DNA from: Salipiger profundus
GTDB lineage: Bacteria > Pseudomonadota > Alphaproteobacteria > Rhodobacterales > Rhodobacteraceae
Direction: 5' to 3'
DNA: 64,000 nt
Assembly: GCF_001969385.1 (NCBI RefSeq)
Contig: NZ_CP014796.1
Location: 2,621,501-2,685,500, forward strand
In this document: in pieces, positions 21,388-29,708 of the stretch
How positions within the stretch are numbered: the stretch's first letter is position 1
How the letters are laid out: every line of letters begins with the position of its first letter
The notes under the pieces: model-generated
Databases searched by the model: none
What the model saw: only the letters and a program-made list of their open reading frames with translations
What the model was told of the DNA's origin: nothing
Program-made: the position numbers and the translations under genes

Positions 21388-22622
21388 CAGTGTCCGGCCC
21401 CCTTCATCTGGGCCAGGACGACGTCGGCGCCGGCCTTGGCCAATTTATCCACCATCGCATCGCGCGCGGCCTCATCCGGCAGCAAGCGGTCGCGCAGGGC
21501 AACGGGCAGTTCCTGCAGGACGGTCTCGACCTCGTCGCGGGCGAGGGCGGCAAAGCCGGGCTCGCCGCGGATCGTTGCCATGATCGTCGCCAGTTCGTCT
21601 GCGGCGCCGCTTGCGCCTTCGGTTGCGTCCGGCGGCGGCAGGTCGAACAGGAGCTTGTCGATCCAGAGTTCCCCGGTGGCCTGGGCAAGCTCGTTCACCT
21701 GTTCGATCCAGACATCGCGATCCCGTAGGATTTGCCAGTGGCGCTTTGGCGTCCCGGTCAAGATCAGTCGGATCACGCCGACCGGCGCCGCGATCTGGTT
21801 GCGCAGCGCTTTCAGGTGGGACTTCAGCAGCGCGCGCAGGGCCTCGTCGCTCTCGGTTTCTGTCACATCCAGTTCGCTTTGGGCGAATTCCACGACGGAA
21901 CTGGGCACTTCGCTAATGTCTATCCGGCCCTGATCGATGGTCAGCAGCGTTGCGGATTTTGGGCCGGACTCGCCTATATCGCGCCCCTGCGGGGTGCCGG
22001 GCATGACAATCCAGGGAGCGGCTGAATGGACCTGCCGTTTGTGGATATGGCCGAGCGCCCAATAATCGAACCCCATGCCGGCCAGATCGGCGAGGCTGCA
22101 GGGGGCATAGATATCATGGCCCACCGCACCGCCCAGCGAGCTGTGCAGCATGGCGATATTCACCGCGCCCGGAACCGGCGGTTTGAACCGCGGCAGAAGG
22201 CTGTCGGGCGCGTGACGGTCCGCGAAGCTGACACCGTGGATCACGATGTCGTCTGTCAGCGGCTCCATGCCGCCGCGTGCATCGAAAGCGTGAACGTGGG
22301 CAGGCAGATCGAGCGTTCCGGTGATCGGGTTCTCGGCATCATGATTGCCTTTGATGTAGAAAACTTTGATCCCGGCATCGCCAAGGCGATCAAGCTCGGC
22401 CATCAGGAAGGCGCCCGTTCTTGCGCTGCGCTCTTTTCCATCGAATAGATCGCCGGAAATCAGGACTGCGGAGAGCTGTTCGGAGATGGCGAAATCGACC
22501 AGTCCGCGGAAAGCGGACCGGGAGGCTGCTGCAACCGCGTCGCGAAGGTCCGAGTTGCGCAAGGCCAGTGACCTGAGGGGAGAGTCCAAATGGACGTCAG
22601 CAGTGTGAAGAATTTTAATCAA
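21387..22622 (-). CDS. yhaO: YhaO-type Mre11/SbcD-like metallophosphoesterase nuclease
   Basis: This 411-residue DNA repair exonuclease is of the SbcD/Mre11/YhaO type. The five phosphoesterase motifs are visible: HTADVHLDSPL near residue 6, ISGDLFDG, IKGNHDAE, the LHSSLGG segment and ALGHIHKRQ. I start at a TTG at 22622 because it gives MIKILHTADVH as in the family and has AGGGG 8 bp upstream; an ATG at 22646 would add 8 unusual residues. It is first in an operon with yhaN and dgt. Confidence 0.9.
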   Translation of the reverse strand: MIKILHTADVHLDSPLRSLALRNSDLRDAVAAASRSAFRGLVDFAISEQLSAVLISGDLFDGKERSARTGAFLMAELDRLGDAGIKVFYIKGNHDAENPITGTLDLPAHVHAFDARGGMEPLTDDIVIHGVSFADRHAPDSLLPRFKPPVPGAVNIAMLHSSLGGAVGHDIYAPCSLADLAGMGFDYWALGHIHKRQVHSAAPWIVMPGTPQGRDIGESGPKSATLLTIDQGRIDISEVPSSVVEFAQSELDVTETESDEALRALLKSHLKALRNQIAAPVGVIRLILTGTPKRHWQILRDRDVWIEQVNELAQATGELWIDKLLFDLPPPDATEGASGAADELATIMATIRGEPGFAALARDEVETVLQELPVALRDRLLPDEAARDAMVDKLAKAGADVVLAQMKGAGH

Positions 22623-22642
22623 GATCGAACCCCTGACATAGA

Positions 22643-22759
22643 TCACGTGAGCCTGGCGCTTGCGTATTGAAAAGTAAGGGAAGTTTCATTTGGCTCCGGG
22701 CGCGAGAGGTTGCTCGATAGTGAAGTTTCTGCGGCACGTTTCTTCCTGCGGGCCACCAT
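22643..22759 (-). CDS. possible 38-residue small protein upstream of yhaO
   Basis: An ATG at 22759 has GGAGG at 5 bp spacing, and its frame ends 20 bp before the yhaO TTG. The predicted peptide starts MVARRKKRAAE and is basic and hydrophilic. There is no family resemblance. The good ribosome site and position in the operon are the only support; it could be just a leader. Confidence 0.3.
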   Translation of the reverse strand: MVARRKKRAAETSLSSNLSRPEPNETSLTFQYASARLT

Positions 22760-22906
22760 GCCATCCTCCATCGAAATTATGCGATAGTGGCCTGTTGCTT
22801 TATGAAGTGGCTGGGGTGCGTCAATGACTTTTCAGCTAAAGTTCTGAGGCGGCGGGTCATGCGGCGGGGGATCGCAAGTGCGGCAGCCACGATCGTCGCC
22901 CATGCA

Positions 22907-23572
22907 CTATCCTCCGAATAAATCTCCTGTTTTGGATCGTTCGTCGAGGAGATCATAGAAGGTTTCCATATGCTTGATGAAGCCCTCTTCAGTAACTCTG
23001 TAACGAAAATCAAAGGTTTCTGCTCTGAATTTTCGTATCCCGGATAGTTCTGGGTACTCTGCCAATATTAAGAAATGCGGGACTTGCCTCTCGGCCGCGG
23101 CAATGGCGTTAACGATCGCATGCCTCTGTTGCTGCTTGAGTGGAGGTGACTTATAGGGATAAATGAAGACTTCGAAAATTTCCTGATTTGCCTTGAAGCT
23201 AAAATCAGGTGAAATGTCGACTTCATGCTTTCCGAAGGCGATAGTCCGTCGCTCACGTTCGATGAAATTTGCCTTACCAATTGGAATATATCCGCAGATT
23301 CCGTCAAAGATTCCTAGTTTTGCAGCGGCTTCCCCAGGCCCATCCAAGGCCGCAATCGTGTCGCGCGCCTTATCTACGGGGTATCCTTTCAGGATCATAG
23401 TCAGGATATGATAGAGATCCTCGTAGTTCCAAACGCCGCCGCGTTGAGCATCATATGCGGCGATTTTTTCTTTTAGTCTTTGCCGCTCTGAGGATGTTCC
23501 CGAAGGCCCATGTGCGCCGGGATTATATTCGCCTAACCCTCTGAGAAATTCGGTCTTTGACGTTCGTCGCAC
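22907..23572 (-). CDS. unknown protein between AbiE and the YhaO operon
   Basis: This 221-residue soluble protein is not recognised. It has a helical N-terminal third and an alpha/beta C-terminal part around ISPDFSFKANQEIFEVFIY and HAIVNAIAAAERQVPHFLIL. The first of these could be the strand-turn-strand of a nuclease-like fold, but no full catalytic set is evident. The start is a GTG at 23572; the frame continues upstream without ATG for another 20 or so codons of protein-like sequence, so the true start or an upstream frameshift is uncertain. A GGAGG within its last codons shows that more translation may follow. Confidence 0.65.
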   Translation of the reverse strand: MRRTSKTEFLRGLGEYNPGAHGPSGTSSERQRLKEKIAAYDAQRGGVWNYEDLYHILTMILKGYPVDKARDTIAALDGPGEAAAKLGIFDGICGYIPIGKANFIERERRTIAFGKHEVDISPDFSFKANQEIFEVFIYPYKSPPLKQQQRHAIVNAIAAAERQVPHFLILAEYPELSGIRKFRAETFDFRYRVTEEGFIKHMETFYDLLDERSKTGDLFGG

Positions 23573-23700
23573 GCGCGCCTCGGATGCAGGATGAAATACA
23601 GATTTGAAGTCAAAACGACCCTTGGCATTGCGTCAAGACGTGACATTGCCAAGATCATCGGATCTCCGCTATCTGGCGTGAAGTCTGTATGCCCACCTGC

Positions 23701-24735
23701 TCAGGTGCGGATGTGCTGATTGTTTGCTGCGAGCTTTGCGCGCTCGGCAATGGATGCGCAACGTTCGATGAGGTCGTCGAAACGCTCAGCGTCTTCAATC
23801 AATAGGCCGTCGTCGACCATGTGCGCGTAGTCGGCCGCAAGCGCGGTGCGAGCCTCTCCGTTTGGGACCAGTTGCAGATTGCCATGAACCGCGGCTTCAT
23901 AGTCCACGGGTGTTCCGCCGGCCGTCTTCTCCGGGAAGAACATACGCTTGTGCCGCGCGACTGCTGAGGCGAGGTCTCGGTCGGAAATAGCCACATCCGC
24001 GATGCCTGCATCGTCGAGGCGTACCAGGTCATGCCAATGGCGCGCGAAGCGCTCCCCACGGAGCCGTCCCTGGACGCAGAAGACATGGATCGCCGTGGCC
24101 TTCTCCCAAAAGGTTCGTTCGGCATGCATCACGCGCGGTGTCGCGGTCGGAAAGGTCACGCCCTCGATCAGCCCGTTTGCGTCGCAGGCGACGTCACGCA
24201 GGCTCGCCGGTTCGCCCGTAGACCTCGCGCCGAATTCCAGCATGACGCTGGGGGCGATGTAACCGGAGCCAGAAGAGGCGGCCTCGTAGTCGATGAAAAG
24301 CTTGTCGCCATCTGCCCGTGTCGAGGCTGACAGCCCTTGCGCTGCAATGGCGTCCTGGATCAGGGGCTGCGTCGTTTCGACGACCCATTTCGGCAATCGA
24401 TCCCGAACAGCTTTCGACCAGCGCTTTTCCTCACTGCGTGTGGTTGGTAGGGGTTCGGCGCGTTCGCCTACCAGATCAGGCGCGATTGCCCGAATGTCAT
24501 AGGTCAGATCAACATCTTCAGAGAAGCGCTTGATCACCCCATAGGCTTTGGAAAGGGATGTTCCGCCCTTGAAAACGAGGTGCTCACCAAGCTCGGAACT
24601 GAAGAGGGTCTGAAGGGCCCAGACAACCCAGACGTCCTTTTCGAGCAGGTGCGCGGGCCGCCCGGAGCGATCTGCAGCTACGGCCAGGGCTTCCTTGCGG
24701 TCTGCAGGCGGCAAAGACAGGAAGGGTTCAGACAT
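23701..24735 (-). CDS. abiEii: AbiEii nucleotidyltransferase toxin
   Basis: This is a 344-residue member of the AbiEii/AbiGii family of nucleotidyltransferases, the toxin of the type IV AbiE system that aborts phage infection. The nucleotidyltransferase signature FKGGTSLSKAYGVIKRFSED with the following DVDL lies at about residues 55-77. The ATG at 24735 is chosen because it overlaps the end of the antitoxin gene by 8 bp in the usual way; an upstream codon would add nine residues. It is cotranscribed with abiEi. Confidence 0.9.
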   Translation of the reverse strand: MSEPFLSLPPADRKEALAVAADRSGRPAHLLEKDVWVVWALQTLFSSELGEHLVFKGGTSLSKAYGVIKRFSEDVDLTYDIRAIAPDLVGERAEPLPTTRSEEKRWSKAVRDRLPKWVVETTQPLIQDAIAAQGLSASTRADGDKLFIDYEAASSGSGYIAPSVMLEFGARSTGEPASLRDVACDANGLIEGVTFPTATPRVMHAERTFWEKATAIHVFCVQGRLRGERFARHWHDLVRLDDAGIADVAISDRDLASAVARHKRMFFPEKTAGGTPVDYEAAVHGNLQLVPNGEARTALAADYAHMVDDGLLIEDAERFDDLIERCASIAERAKLAANNQHIRT

Positions 24736-25321
24736 GCGCCGCCTTTCCGACACTGCGTGCAAGCCAGGTCGGGAACTGCGGTGCTGCGGTTACCAATTCG
24801 TCAAACGCCGCTGCCGGCAGTTTCTGCTTCAGCGATCTAAGAGCTGTCTCTGCGTGTTCCGGTCCGAGCCAGGCTAGGGCGCGAACAGCACTGCCAGCCG
24901 GCCTCTTCCCGAGGGCGAGTTGCCATCGGGGGGCGTGGCGCAGTTCCACGAGTTGTTTGCCCAAGGAGAGCGTGCGGCTGCGACCCGAGGTCAGGTACAC
25001 GGAGCGAACAGGCACTTGCGTGGTCAGGCCAAGTGCATTCGCTTCGGCGGCGCCGGTTGGAACGATGACTTCGCCACGTTGCGCCGCGAGGGCCTCGACG
25101 GCCTGTTCCACGGACGGAGCGCGCGTTCCAAACCGGCTTTTGATCGGTCGCAGGTAAACGCCGCGCCCGGCACGGATCAACTGGCCGCGCTCGGCAAGGC
25201 GCGACAAGGCCTGATCCACACCGGCACGGCTGCCGAGGTGCAGCAGGCCCTTTGCGGCAAGTGGCGCTCCTTCCGGAAGTCCCTCTGCATGGGTCAATAT
25301 CTGTTCTGCAAGGTGCTGCAT
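24728..25321 (-). CDS. abiEi: AbiEi antitoxin / transcriptional regulator
   Basis: This 197-residue protein has an N-terminal winged helix of the AbiEi type (VDQALSRLAERGQLIRAGRG near residues 36-55) and the family C-terminal domain. AbiEi counteracts AbiEii and represses its own promoter by binding an inverted repeat; such a repeat is present just upstream at 25332-25361. GGAG lies 8 bp before the ATG. Confidence 0.9.
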   Translation of the reverse strand: MQHLAEQILTHAEGLPEGAPLAAKGLLHLGSRAGVDQALSRLAERGQLIRAGRGVYLRPIKSRFGTRAPSVEQAVEALAAQRGEVIVPTGAAEANALGLTTQVPVRSVYLTSGRSRTLSLGKQLVELRHAPRWQLALGKRPAGSAVRALAWLGPEHAETALRSLKQKLPAAAFDELVTAAPQFPTWLARSVGKAAHV

Positions 25322-25331
25322 GATCGTTCTC

Positions 25332-25368
25332 CTGTCAGAAATATACGCAGTTTTCTGACAGAATTCAA
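25332..25368 (-). promoter_or_regulatory. abiE promoter with overlapping operator
   Basis: Read on the minus strand, TTGAAT (25363-25368) and TATATT (25340-25345) are spaced 17 bp, a good sigma-70 pair. The inverted repeat CTGTCAGAAA (25332-25341) and TTTCTGACAG (25352-25361), 10-bp arms with a 10-bp spacer, overlaps the -10 box and the spacer. This fits repression by AbiEi. Confidence 0.75.
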
Positions 25369-25456
25369 TCCGTGCTGTTGAGCGAGATGAAGAGGGTGGT
25401 GGCTTGGTGCCATGGGTAGCAGGCTGGCCTTCGGCGATTTTCAGATGGGAACACGC

Positions 25457-25720
25457 CTACCGAAGACCCTGCAGTTGCAGGCATTCCTTGACGGCTGCAG
25501 CCCGCCTCTTGTCCAGGTACTCGGCCAGATCATCGATATGGACGCCTTTGGCGCATTTCTGCGACGCTTCCATTCGGACGAGGGGGAGGGCGATCGAACC
25601 GGCCGAGACTTTGCGGATGAACTTGTCGGTACTCAGACCGAAAAAATCCCTGGCGACATCCTCAGCGGGAATGATCGGTCGCCCGGAATACATCGCTATC
25701 AAGAGAAATGCCGTGTTCAT
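25457..25720 (-). CDS. PrtN-like pyocin activator family protein
   Basis: This 87-residue protein begins MNTAFLLIAMYSGRPIIP and continues with VARDFFGL, KFIRKVSAG, IALPLVRMEASQK and GVHIDDLAEYLDKRR, which is the layout of PrtN, the transcriptional activator of pyocin genes. Relatives occur widely in prophages and genomic islands as small DNA-binding regulators. I start at the ATG at 25720 where the family resemblance begins. No bacteriocin genes are visible here, so the target is unknown; it could be AbiE or nearby phage-derived genes. Confidence 0.8.
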   Translation of the reverse strand: MNTAFLLIAMYSGRPIIPAEDVARDFFGLSTDKFIRKVSAGSIALPLVRMEASQKCAKGVHIDDLAEYLDKRRAAAVKECLQLQGLR

Positions 25721-25955
25721 GATCCCGGAGTGAAACACGCTCGCAGAGATGGGAGAAGGGCGCGCAGCCGGTTGTCGGGGAGACGGATAGCATAGAGCGC
25801 AAATCGGATGGGTACGTTGGGTCGGGGGATCATCTGAAGCGCGTGAAGGGGCAGGAGCCCATGCCCAGGTGGTCGTGCGCAAGGCGTACCTTGGGGCGCA
25901 AACATTCTCGGGTGATCGAATGCGAGCACTTTCGGTGCATTCGGCATGATGCCTT

Positions 25956-27350
25956 TCACGCCTTTGGACCCTTCGACATCAGTTGCTCCAGAGTTGGCGG
26001 TGGGTCCGTGTCGTTCTGGATCAGTGTCTGGGACCAAAGGATCGAGGTCTCGTAGAAACTCCGACACACCGTCTCACCATCCTGGTCGAACCAGTGTGTT
26101 GCCTCCGGCAGAAGCTCAAATGGCAAGGGGTGGTGCGCGAACGGATTGTGAAAGACCTCGATTTCAGCCGACCACGGTTCACTCCCTGTCGGCCAAAGGT
26201 TGCGATATTCATCGCTGGTCACATCCAGGCAGAAAGGGATGCCCCTGAGAGCGCCCGGCGTCCTGTCATAGAAGTTGCCAATCCGCATGTATCGCAGTCC
26301 ACGCGGCGCGCCCTGACCCGATACCGCAACGCGGTTGAGCTTGGCCATCGAACACGCGTTCGAAAAGATAACTGCTGAGAGTTCGGCATGGCCCGCATCG
26401 GCAAACAGGCCGGCGGGAAATCTGGCCTTGCCCTTGAGGTGGGATGCCTTCGTCGGACGCGCATGCATGCGCCCGTCGATTTCAACCTCTTCTGCGCCCT
26501 CGCCATAGAGATATCCAATCAGTCCTTCCCGGCTCCAGATCATCGATGCCGGTGCCTGAAAGTCCGCAATCGCCAGGGCGAAGGGCTGCCCCTTTACATG
26601 CGGCAACTGATCGTAGTTGCGAGCAAGCTTGTTGCCGATCGTTTTGGCAAAGCGCAAAGCTCCGGCGCCGAAAAACGCCTCTTCCCGGTCGGCTGGCAAG
26701 GCGCTCGGCGGCGCGTTCACATGGTTGTAAGGATCTGCGGGATTGGCCGTCACGGCTTCCACCCATGCCGAACCGCCAAGCCTGTTCTCTATGCGGAAAT
26801 CCGGGGACTCATATGGTTGGGTCACGAGCAATCCCTGCTCGCGAAACGTCGCCAGCAACTGCGCCTCCCACAACCGCGTGTGAAAGTTGTTCGTCTGGCA
26901 ATCTCCTGCCCAGTTTCGATCTGGCTTTGGAAGCGCGAGATAGAGCTGGTTGAGTGTCCATGCCGCGGGGCGATGGGACGGCAGCGTCAACGTCGCGAAC
27001 ACTTCGCTCGCCGTCCTCCCTTCCAGATCATAGAGCGCGGGCCGCTGCATGACGCCGGGTGGAACAGGTTCCGGAGGCTCGCCGTCTTTCAGGAGAGGTG
27101 GCAACTGGGCGAGGGCTTCTTTTTCAGCGGCATAGCCTTCACGCTCGGCCGTCACCGTCCAGACTTGGTCGGTTCGCCGCCGCATGACTAGCACCCCATA
27201 GGAGCGATCGTTCAGATCGTGCCTGAGAATGCCACATGAGAGACCGTCTTCGCTGAGCCATGCGCCGACAGGGGGCCGGTTTCCGAACCCATGCCCATTG
27301 GGGAGGGCCAGCGCATAGATGCTGAATTCCCATTGCGGTAGCGCTCTCAA
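25956..27350 (-). CDS. unknown 464-residue protein, possible PD-(D/E)XK-like core
   Basis: A clearly coding, soluble protein without a named family that I recognise. Around residue 180 the text SPDFRIENRLGGSAWVEAV has the spacing of a PD-(D/E)XK nuclease core (an aspartate, then a strand with a glutamate), but the lysine of the last motif is not in place, so enzymatic activity is doubtful. A tryptophan-rich C-terminal region follows. It reads toward PrtN and AbiE. Confidence 0.65.
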   Translation of the reverse strand: MRALPQWEFSIYALALPNGHGFGNRPPVGAWLSEDGLSCGILRHDLNDRSYGVLVMRRRTDQVWTVTAEREGYAAEKEALAQLPPLLKDGEPPEPVPPGVMQRPALYDLEGRTASEVFATLTLPSHRPAAWTLNQLYLALPKPDRNWAGDCQTNNFHTRLWEAQLLATFREQGLLVTQPYESPDFRIENRLGGSAWVEAVTANPADPYNHVNAPPSALPADREEAFFGAGALRFAKTIGNKLARNYDQLPHVKGQPFALAIADFQAPASMIWSREGLIGYLYGEGAEEVEIDGRMHARPTKASHLKGKARFPAGLFADAGHAELSAVIFSNACSMAKLNRVAVSGQGAPRGLRYMRIGNFYDRTPGALRGIPFCLDVTSDEYRNLWPTGSEPWSAEIEVFHNPFAHHPLPFELLPEATHWFDQDGETVCRSFYETSILWSQTLIQNDTDPPPTLEQLMSKGPKA

Positions 27351-27445
27351 AACTTCGTTCCGTCAACTCAATTGGGGGGCGCCGATTGAGCGTTTCAAGC
27401 CTGCTCCCACGACGTCTAGAGATATCCATTTCTAGTCTTTAAAGC

Positions 27446-27463
27446 CGCCGGTGAATAGCCGGG
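27446..27463. repeat. 18-bp repeat, first copy
   Basis: CCGCCGGTGAATAGCCGG, identical to 42244-42261. Each copy lies at the start of a hairpin-rich non-coding stretch leading to a backbone gene (ArdC here, DUF736 there). CCGG-N7-CCGG within it can form a small hairpin. Confidence 0.7.
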
Positions 27464-27543
27464 AGGGGAAAGCCTTCCCCCTGGTCGGCACTGGCGTTGC
27501 CGACGCACCCCCATCAGCGGGGAGACCCCGCAACGCCCCCTTC

Positions 27544-27617
27544 AGAGTGAAAGTGCGGGCGGGTTTTCCGTGACGGGTTGAGGGCTGGAGGAGAGGCCTC
27601 CGGCGCCCGTCGCGGAG
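27544..27617 (+). ncRNA. structured leader of the ArdC gene, radC RNA motif type
   Basis: GTGACGGG (27570-27577) pairs with CCCGTCGC (27606-27613) around an inner GGAGG/CCTCC hairpin. GGAG of the ribosome site follows at once and the ArdC ATG lies 9 bp further. Other copies: 16.4, 29.7 and 33.0 kb. Between copies the second stem pair is C-G, T-A or T-G, which supports a conserved RNA. From memory the shape and the gene classes fit the radC RNA motif found before antirestriction, radC and DNA-methylase genes. Confidence 0.65.
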
Positions 27618-27626
27618 ATCATCCCG

Positions 27627-28589
27627 ATGACCAGAGAGCATCGCGCGGCCCACAAGAGTGGCCCGCGAACGAACCTTTATGACGACATCACCGACAAGAT
27701 CATCGCCGAGTTGGAGGAAGGCCGGCTGCCCTGGGTCCAGCCCTGGGGAACCGCGGCGGCGCAAGCGCCGCTCGCCATGCCGCGAAACGCCAGCACGGGT
27801 CGGCAATACTCCGGGATCAATGTCCTGATCCTATGGGGCGCGGTCATCCAGCGGGGCTATCCAACCCAGCACTGGCTGACCTTCCGCCAGGCGCTGTCGC
27901 TCGGCGGCAATGTCCGCAAGGGCGAGCGGGGCACCACCGTCGTCTATGCCGACCGTTTCACGCCTGAAGACGAGAAGCGCCGCGCCCGGGAGACCGGGGA
28001 AGATGCAAACAGCATCCCGTTCCTGAAGCGCTTTACCGTGTTCAATGCGGCGCAATGCGATGGTCTGCCCGACGACATCGCCGTAGAGGCGCCGCCACCG
28101 CCGCCTGGGCTGATCGAGCCGCAGGTCGAGACGCTGATCGCGAAGACCGGTATCGACTTCCGGATCGGTGGCAACCGCGCCTTCTATGTCCCCGCGCTCG
28201 ACTATGTGCAGGTCCCACCTCCGCAGGCGTATTTCGAGCCGATCAACTGGCACCGCACGGCGCTGCACGAGATGGGGCATGCCACGGGGCACAGCGCCCG
28301 CCTGGCTCGGGATTTCTCGGGCGGCTTCGGAACGAGGAAATACGCCTTCGAGGAACTGATCGCCGAGATTTCGAGCGCGTTCTGTTGCGCCTCGCTCGGG
28401 ATCGTCCCGACGGTGCGCCACGCCGACTACGTGGGCTCGTGGCTGGAGGTGATGCGCGAGGATTCCCGCGCGATCGTCCGTGCAGCCTCGCAGGCCAGCA
28501 AGGCGGCCGACTGGCTGCTGGCCCATCTGCCCGACGACAGCACCGATGTTGAGCGGCAGACCTCGGCGGAAGGGAGCGCTGCGGCATGA
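27627..28589 (+). CDS. ardC: ArdC-type antirestriction protein with zincin-like peptidase domain
   Basis: This 320-residue protein has an N-terminal ssDNA-binding ArdC domain (DUF1738; LYDDITDKIIAELEEGRLPW near residue 17, GINVLILW, LTFRQAL, GNVRKGERGTTVV) and a C-terminal metallopeptidase-like domain with LHEMGHATGH near residue 212 and the downstream glutamate in FEELIAEI. ArdC proteins of conjugative plasmids protect incoming single-stranded DNA from host restriction. It overlaps the DUF2958 gene by 4 bp and carries the structured leader described above. Confidence 0.9.
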   Translation: MTREHRAAHKSGPRTNLYDDITDKIIAELEEGRLPWVQPWGTAAAQAPLAMPRNASTGRQYSGINVLILWGAVIQRGYPTQHWLTFRQALSLGGNVRKGERGTTVVYADRFTPEDEKRRARETGEDANSIPFLKRFTVFNAAQCDGLPDDIAVEAPPPPPGLIEPQVETLIAKTGIDFRIGGNRAFYVPALDYVQVPPPQAYFEPINWHRTALHEMGHATGHSARLARDFSGGFGTRKYAFEELIAEISSAFCCASLGIVPTVRHADYVGSWLEVMREDSRAIVRAASQASKAADWLLAHLPDDSTDVERQTSAEGSAAA

Positions 28590-28981
28590 TCCTCCTGACA
28601 GATGCGCAGCGCGCGCACCTTCTCGCCAATGGTCGCCAACCGGATGTCGATCACATTCCTGTCGTCAAATTCTTCAATCCCTTTGGTGCCGGCGTCTGGC
28701 TCGCGGCCGAACTGGACGCGGACGGTGACATCATGTTCGGCCTGGCCGATATCGGCTATCCCGAGCTTGGCTCCTGGAGCTTCGATGAACTGTGCTCGAT
28801 CCGGCTGCCCTTCGGCATGGGGATCGAGCGCGATTTACTCTTCACCGGCGACGTGCCGATCTCGGTCTGGGCCGACACCGCGCGCCAGGCCGGCAGCATC
28901 CGCGATGCCGAGCGCCTGCTTTACCGCTCGGGCCGCCTGTCGATCAGGCCACCCTCCGATACGGAGGCCCGGCATTCCTGA
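28586..28981 (+). CDS. DUF2958 protein
   Basis: This 131-residue protein has the DUF2958 signature PVVKFFNPFGAGVWLAAELD near residue 25 and DIMFGLADIGYPELGSWS after it. The family is confined largely to plasmids and integrative elements, where it sits beside ArdC and RadC; its function is unknown. ATGA overlap with the ArdC gene implies coupled expression. Confidence 0.85.
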   Translation: MILLTDAQRAHLLANGRQPDVDHIPVVKFFNPFGAGVWLAAELDADGDIMFGLADIGYPELGSWSFDELCSIRLPFGMGIERDLLFTGDVPISVWADTARQAGSIRDAERLLYRSGRLSIRPPSDTEARHS

Positions 28982-29102
28982 TGTCCGGGTTTCCGGCTTT
29001 CCACGCTCGGCGCCGCTCTCTTCGAAGGACGAGGGCGGCGCTTCTCCTCGTGACGCGGTGAAAGTACGGCGCCCGGCCGACTGCCCGTTGGAGAACAGGA
29101 CC

Positions 29103-29591
29103 ATGACACGAAAGATGAGAACACCCGCCGTCGAACCGCAGCCGCTCCGGTTCTCGGCCCAGGAGCAGGCCGTGGTCTATGAAGCCCGGCAGATCCTGCT
29201 GCGCCATCTCAACCAGAACCCTGTCCTGTCGTCCTGGCAGGCGGTGCTCGACTATTGCGCCCTCACCATCAGGGGCGATGTGGAGCGGTTCCATGTCCTC
29301 TATCTCGACCGGAGGAACCGGCTGATCTCCGACGAATGCCTCGCCATCGGCACAGTCGATCATGTCCCGGTCTATCCCCGGGAGGTGCTGCGGCGCTGCC
29401 TGGCACTCAATGCCTCGGCGCTGATCATCGTCCACAATCATCCGGCCGGCGATCCCGAGCCCTCGGCGGCCGACCTCGCGATGACGAAAGAAATCCGAAA
29501 CGCCTCTGCGTCCCTGGGGGTGATACTGCACGACCACATCATCACCGGGGCTGGCCGGGAGACCAGCCTGCGCGCCCGCGGCGACCTCTGA
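29103..29591 (+). CDS. radC: RadC-family JAB/MPN domain protein
   Basis: This 162-residue protein has the JAMM metal motif HNHPAGDPEPSAAD near residue 117 and the RadC features LDRRNRLI, VYPREVLRRCL and DHIITG. It lacks the helix-hairpin-helix N-terminal domain of chromosomal RadC, as is usual for plasmid versions. RadC of mobile elements is thought to act on DNA but its role is unproven. The start ATG has GGAG 10 bp upstream. The 120 bp before it contain a degenerate echo of the leader (GTGACG and GGCGCCCG). Confidence 0.9.
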   Translation: MTRKMRTPAVEPQPLRFSAQEQAVVYEARQILLRHLNQNPVLSSWQAVLDYCALTIRGDVERFHVLYLDRRNRLISDECLAIGTVDHVPVYPREVLRRCLALNASALIIVHNHPAGDPEPSAADLAMTKEIRNASASLGVILHDHIITGAGRETSLRARGDL

Positions 29592-29629
29592 TGGGTCTGC
29601 GCGATCATCCTCGGCTCGGCCATGAGAGG

Positions 29630-29700
29630 GAAAGGCGTGGGGGGAGTTTCGTGACGGGCTGGTTGCCGGAGAGAGAGGCTCCCCGGCGTCCGTCATGGAG
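29630..29700 (+). ncRNA. structured leader of the ParB-like gene, radC RNA motif type
   Basis: GTGACGGG (29651-29658) pairs with TCCGTCAT (29689-29696) around a CCGG/CCGG inner hairpin with the GAGAGAGG loop shared with the other copies. GGAG follows directly at 29697 and the ATG of the ParB-like gene lies 8 bp on. Confidence 0.65.
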
Positions 29701-29708
29701 ACCCTGAC

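Noticed and set aside
25717..25947. 76-codon minus-strand frame between the 464-residue gene and prtN
   Set aside because: Proline- and arginine-rich text, weak ribosome site and full overlap with the prtN leader; coding character is not convincing.
28985..29102. A further structured leader before radC
   Set aside because: GTGACG and GGCGCCCG echo the other leaders, but the outer stem cannot be paired with confidence.
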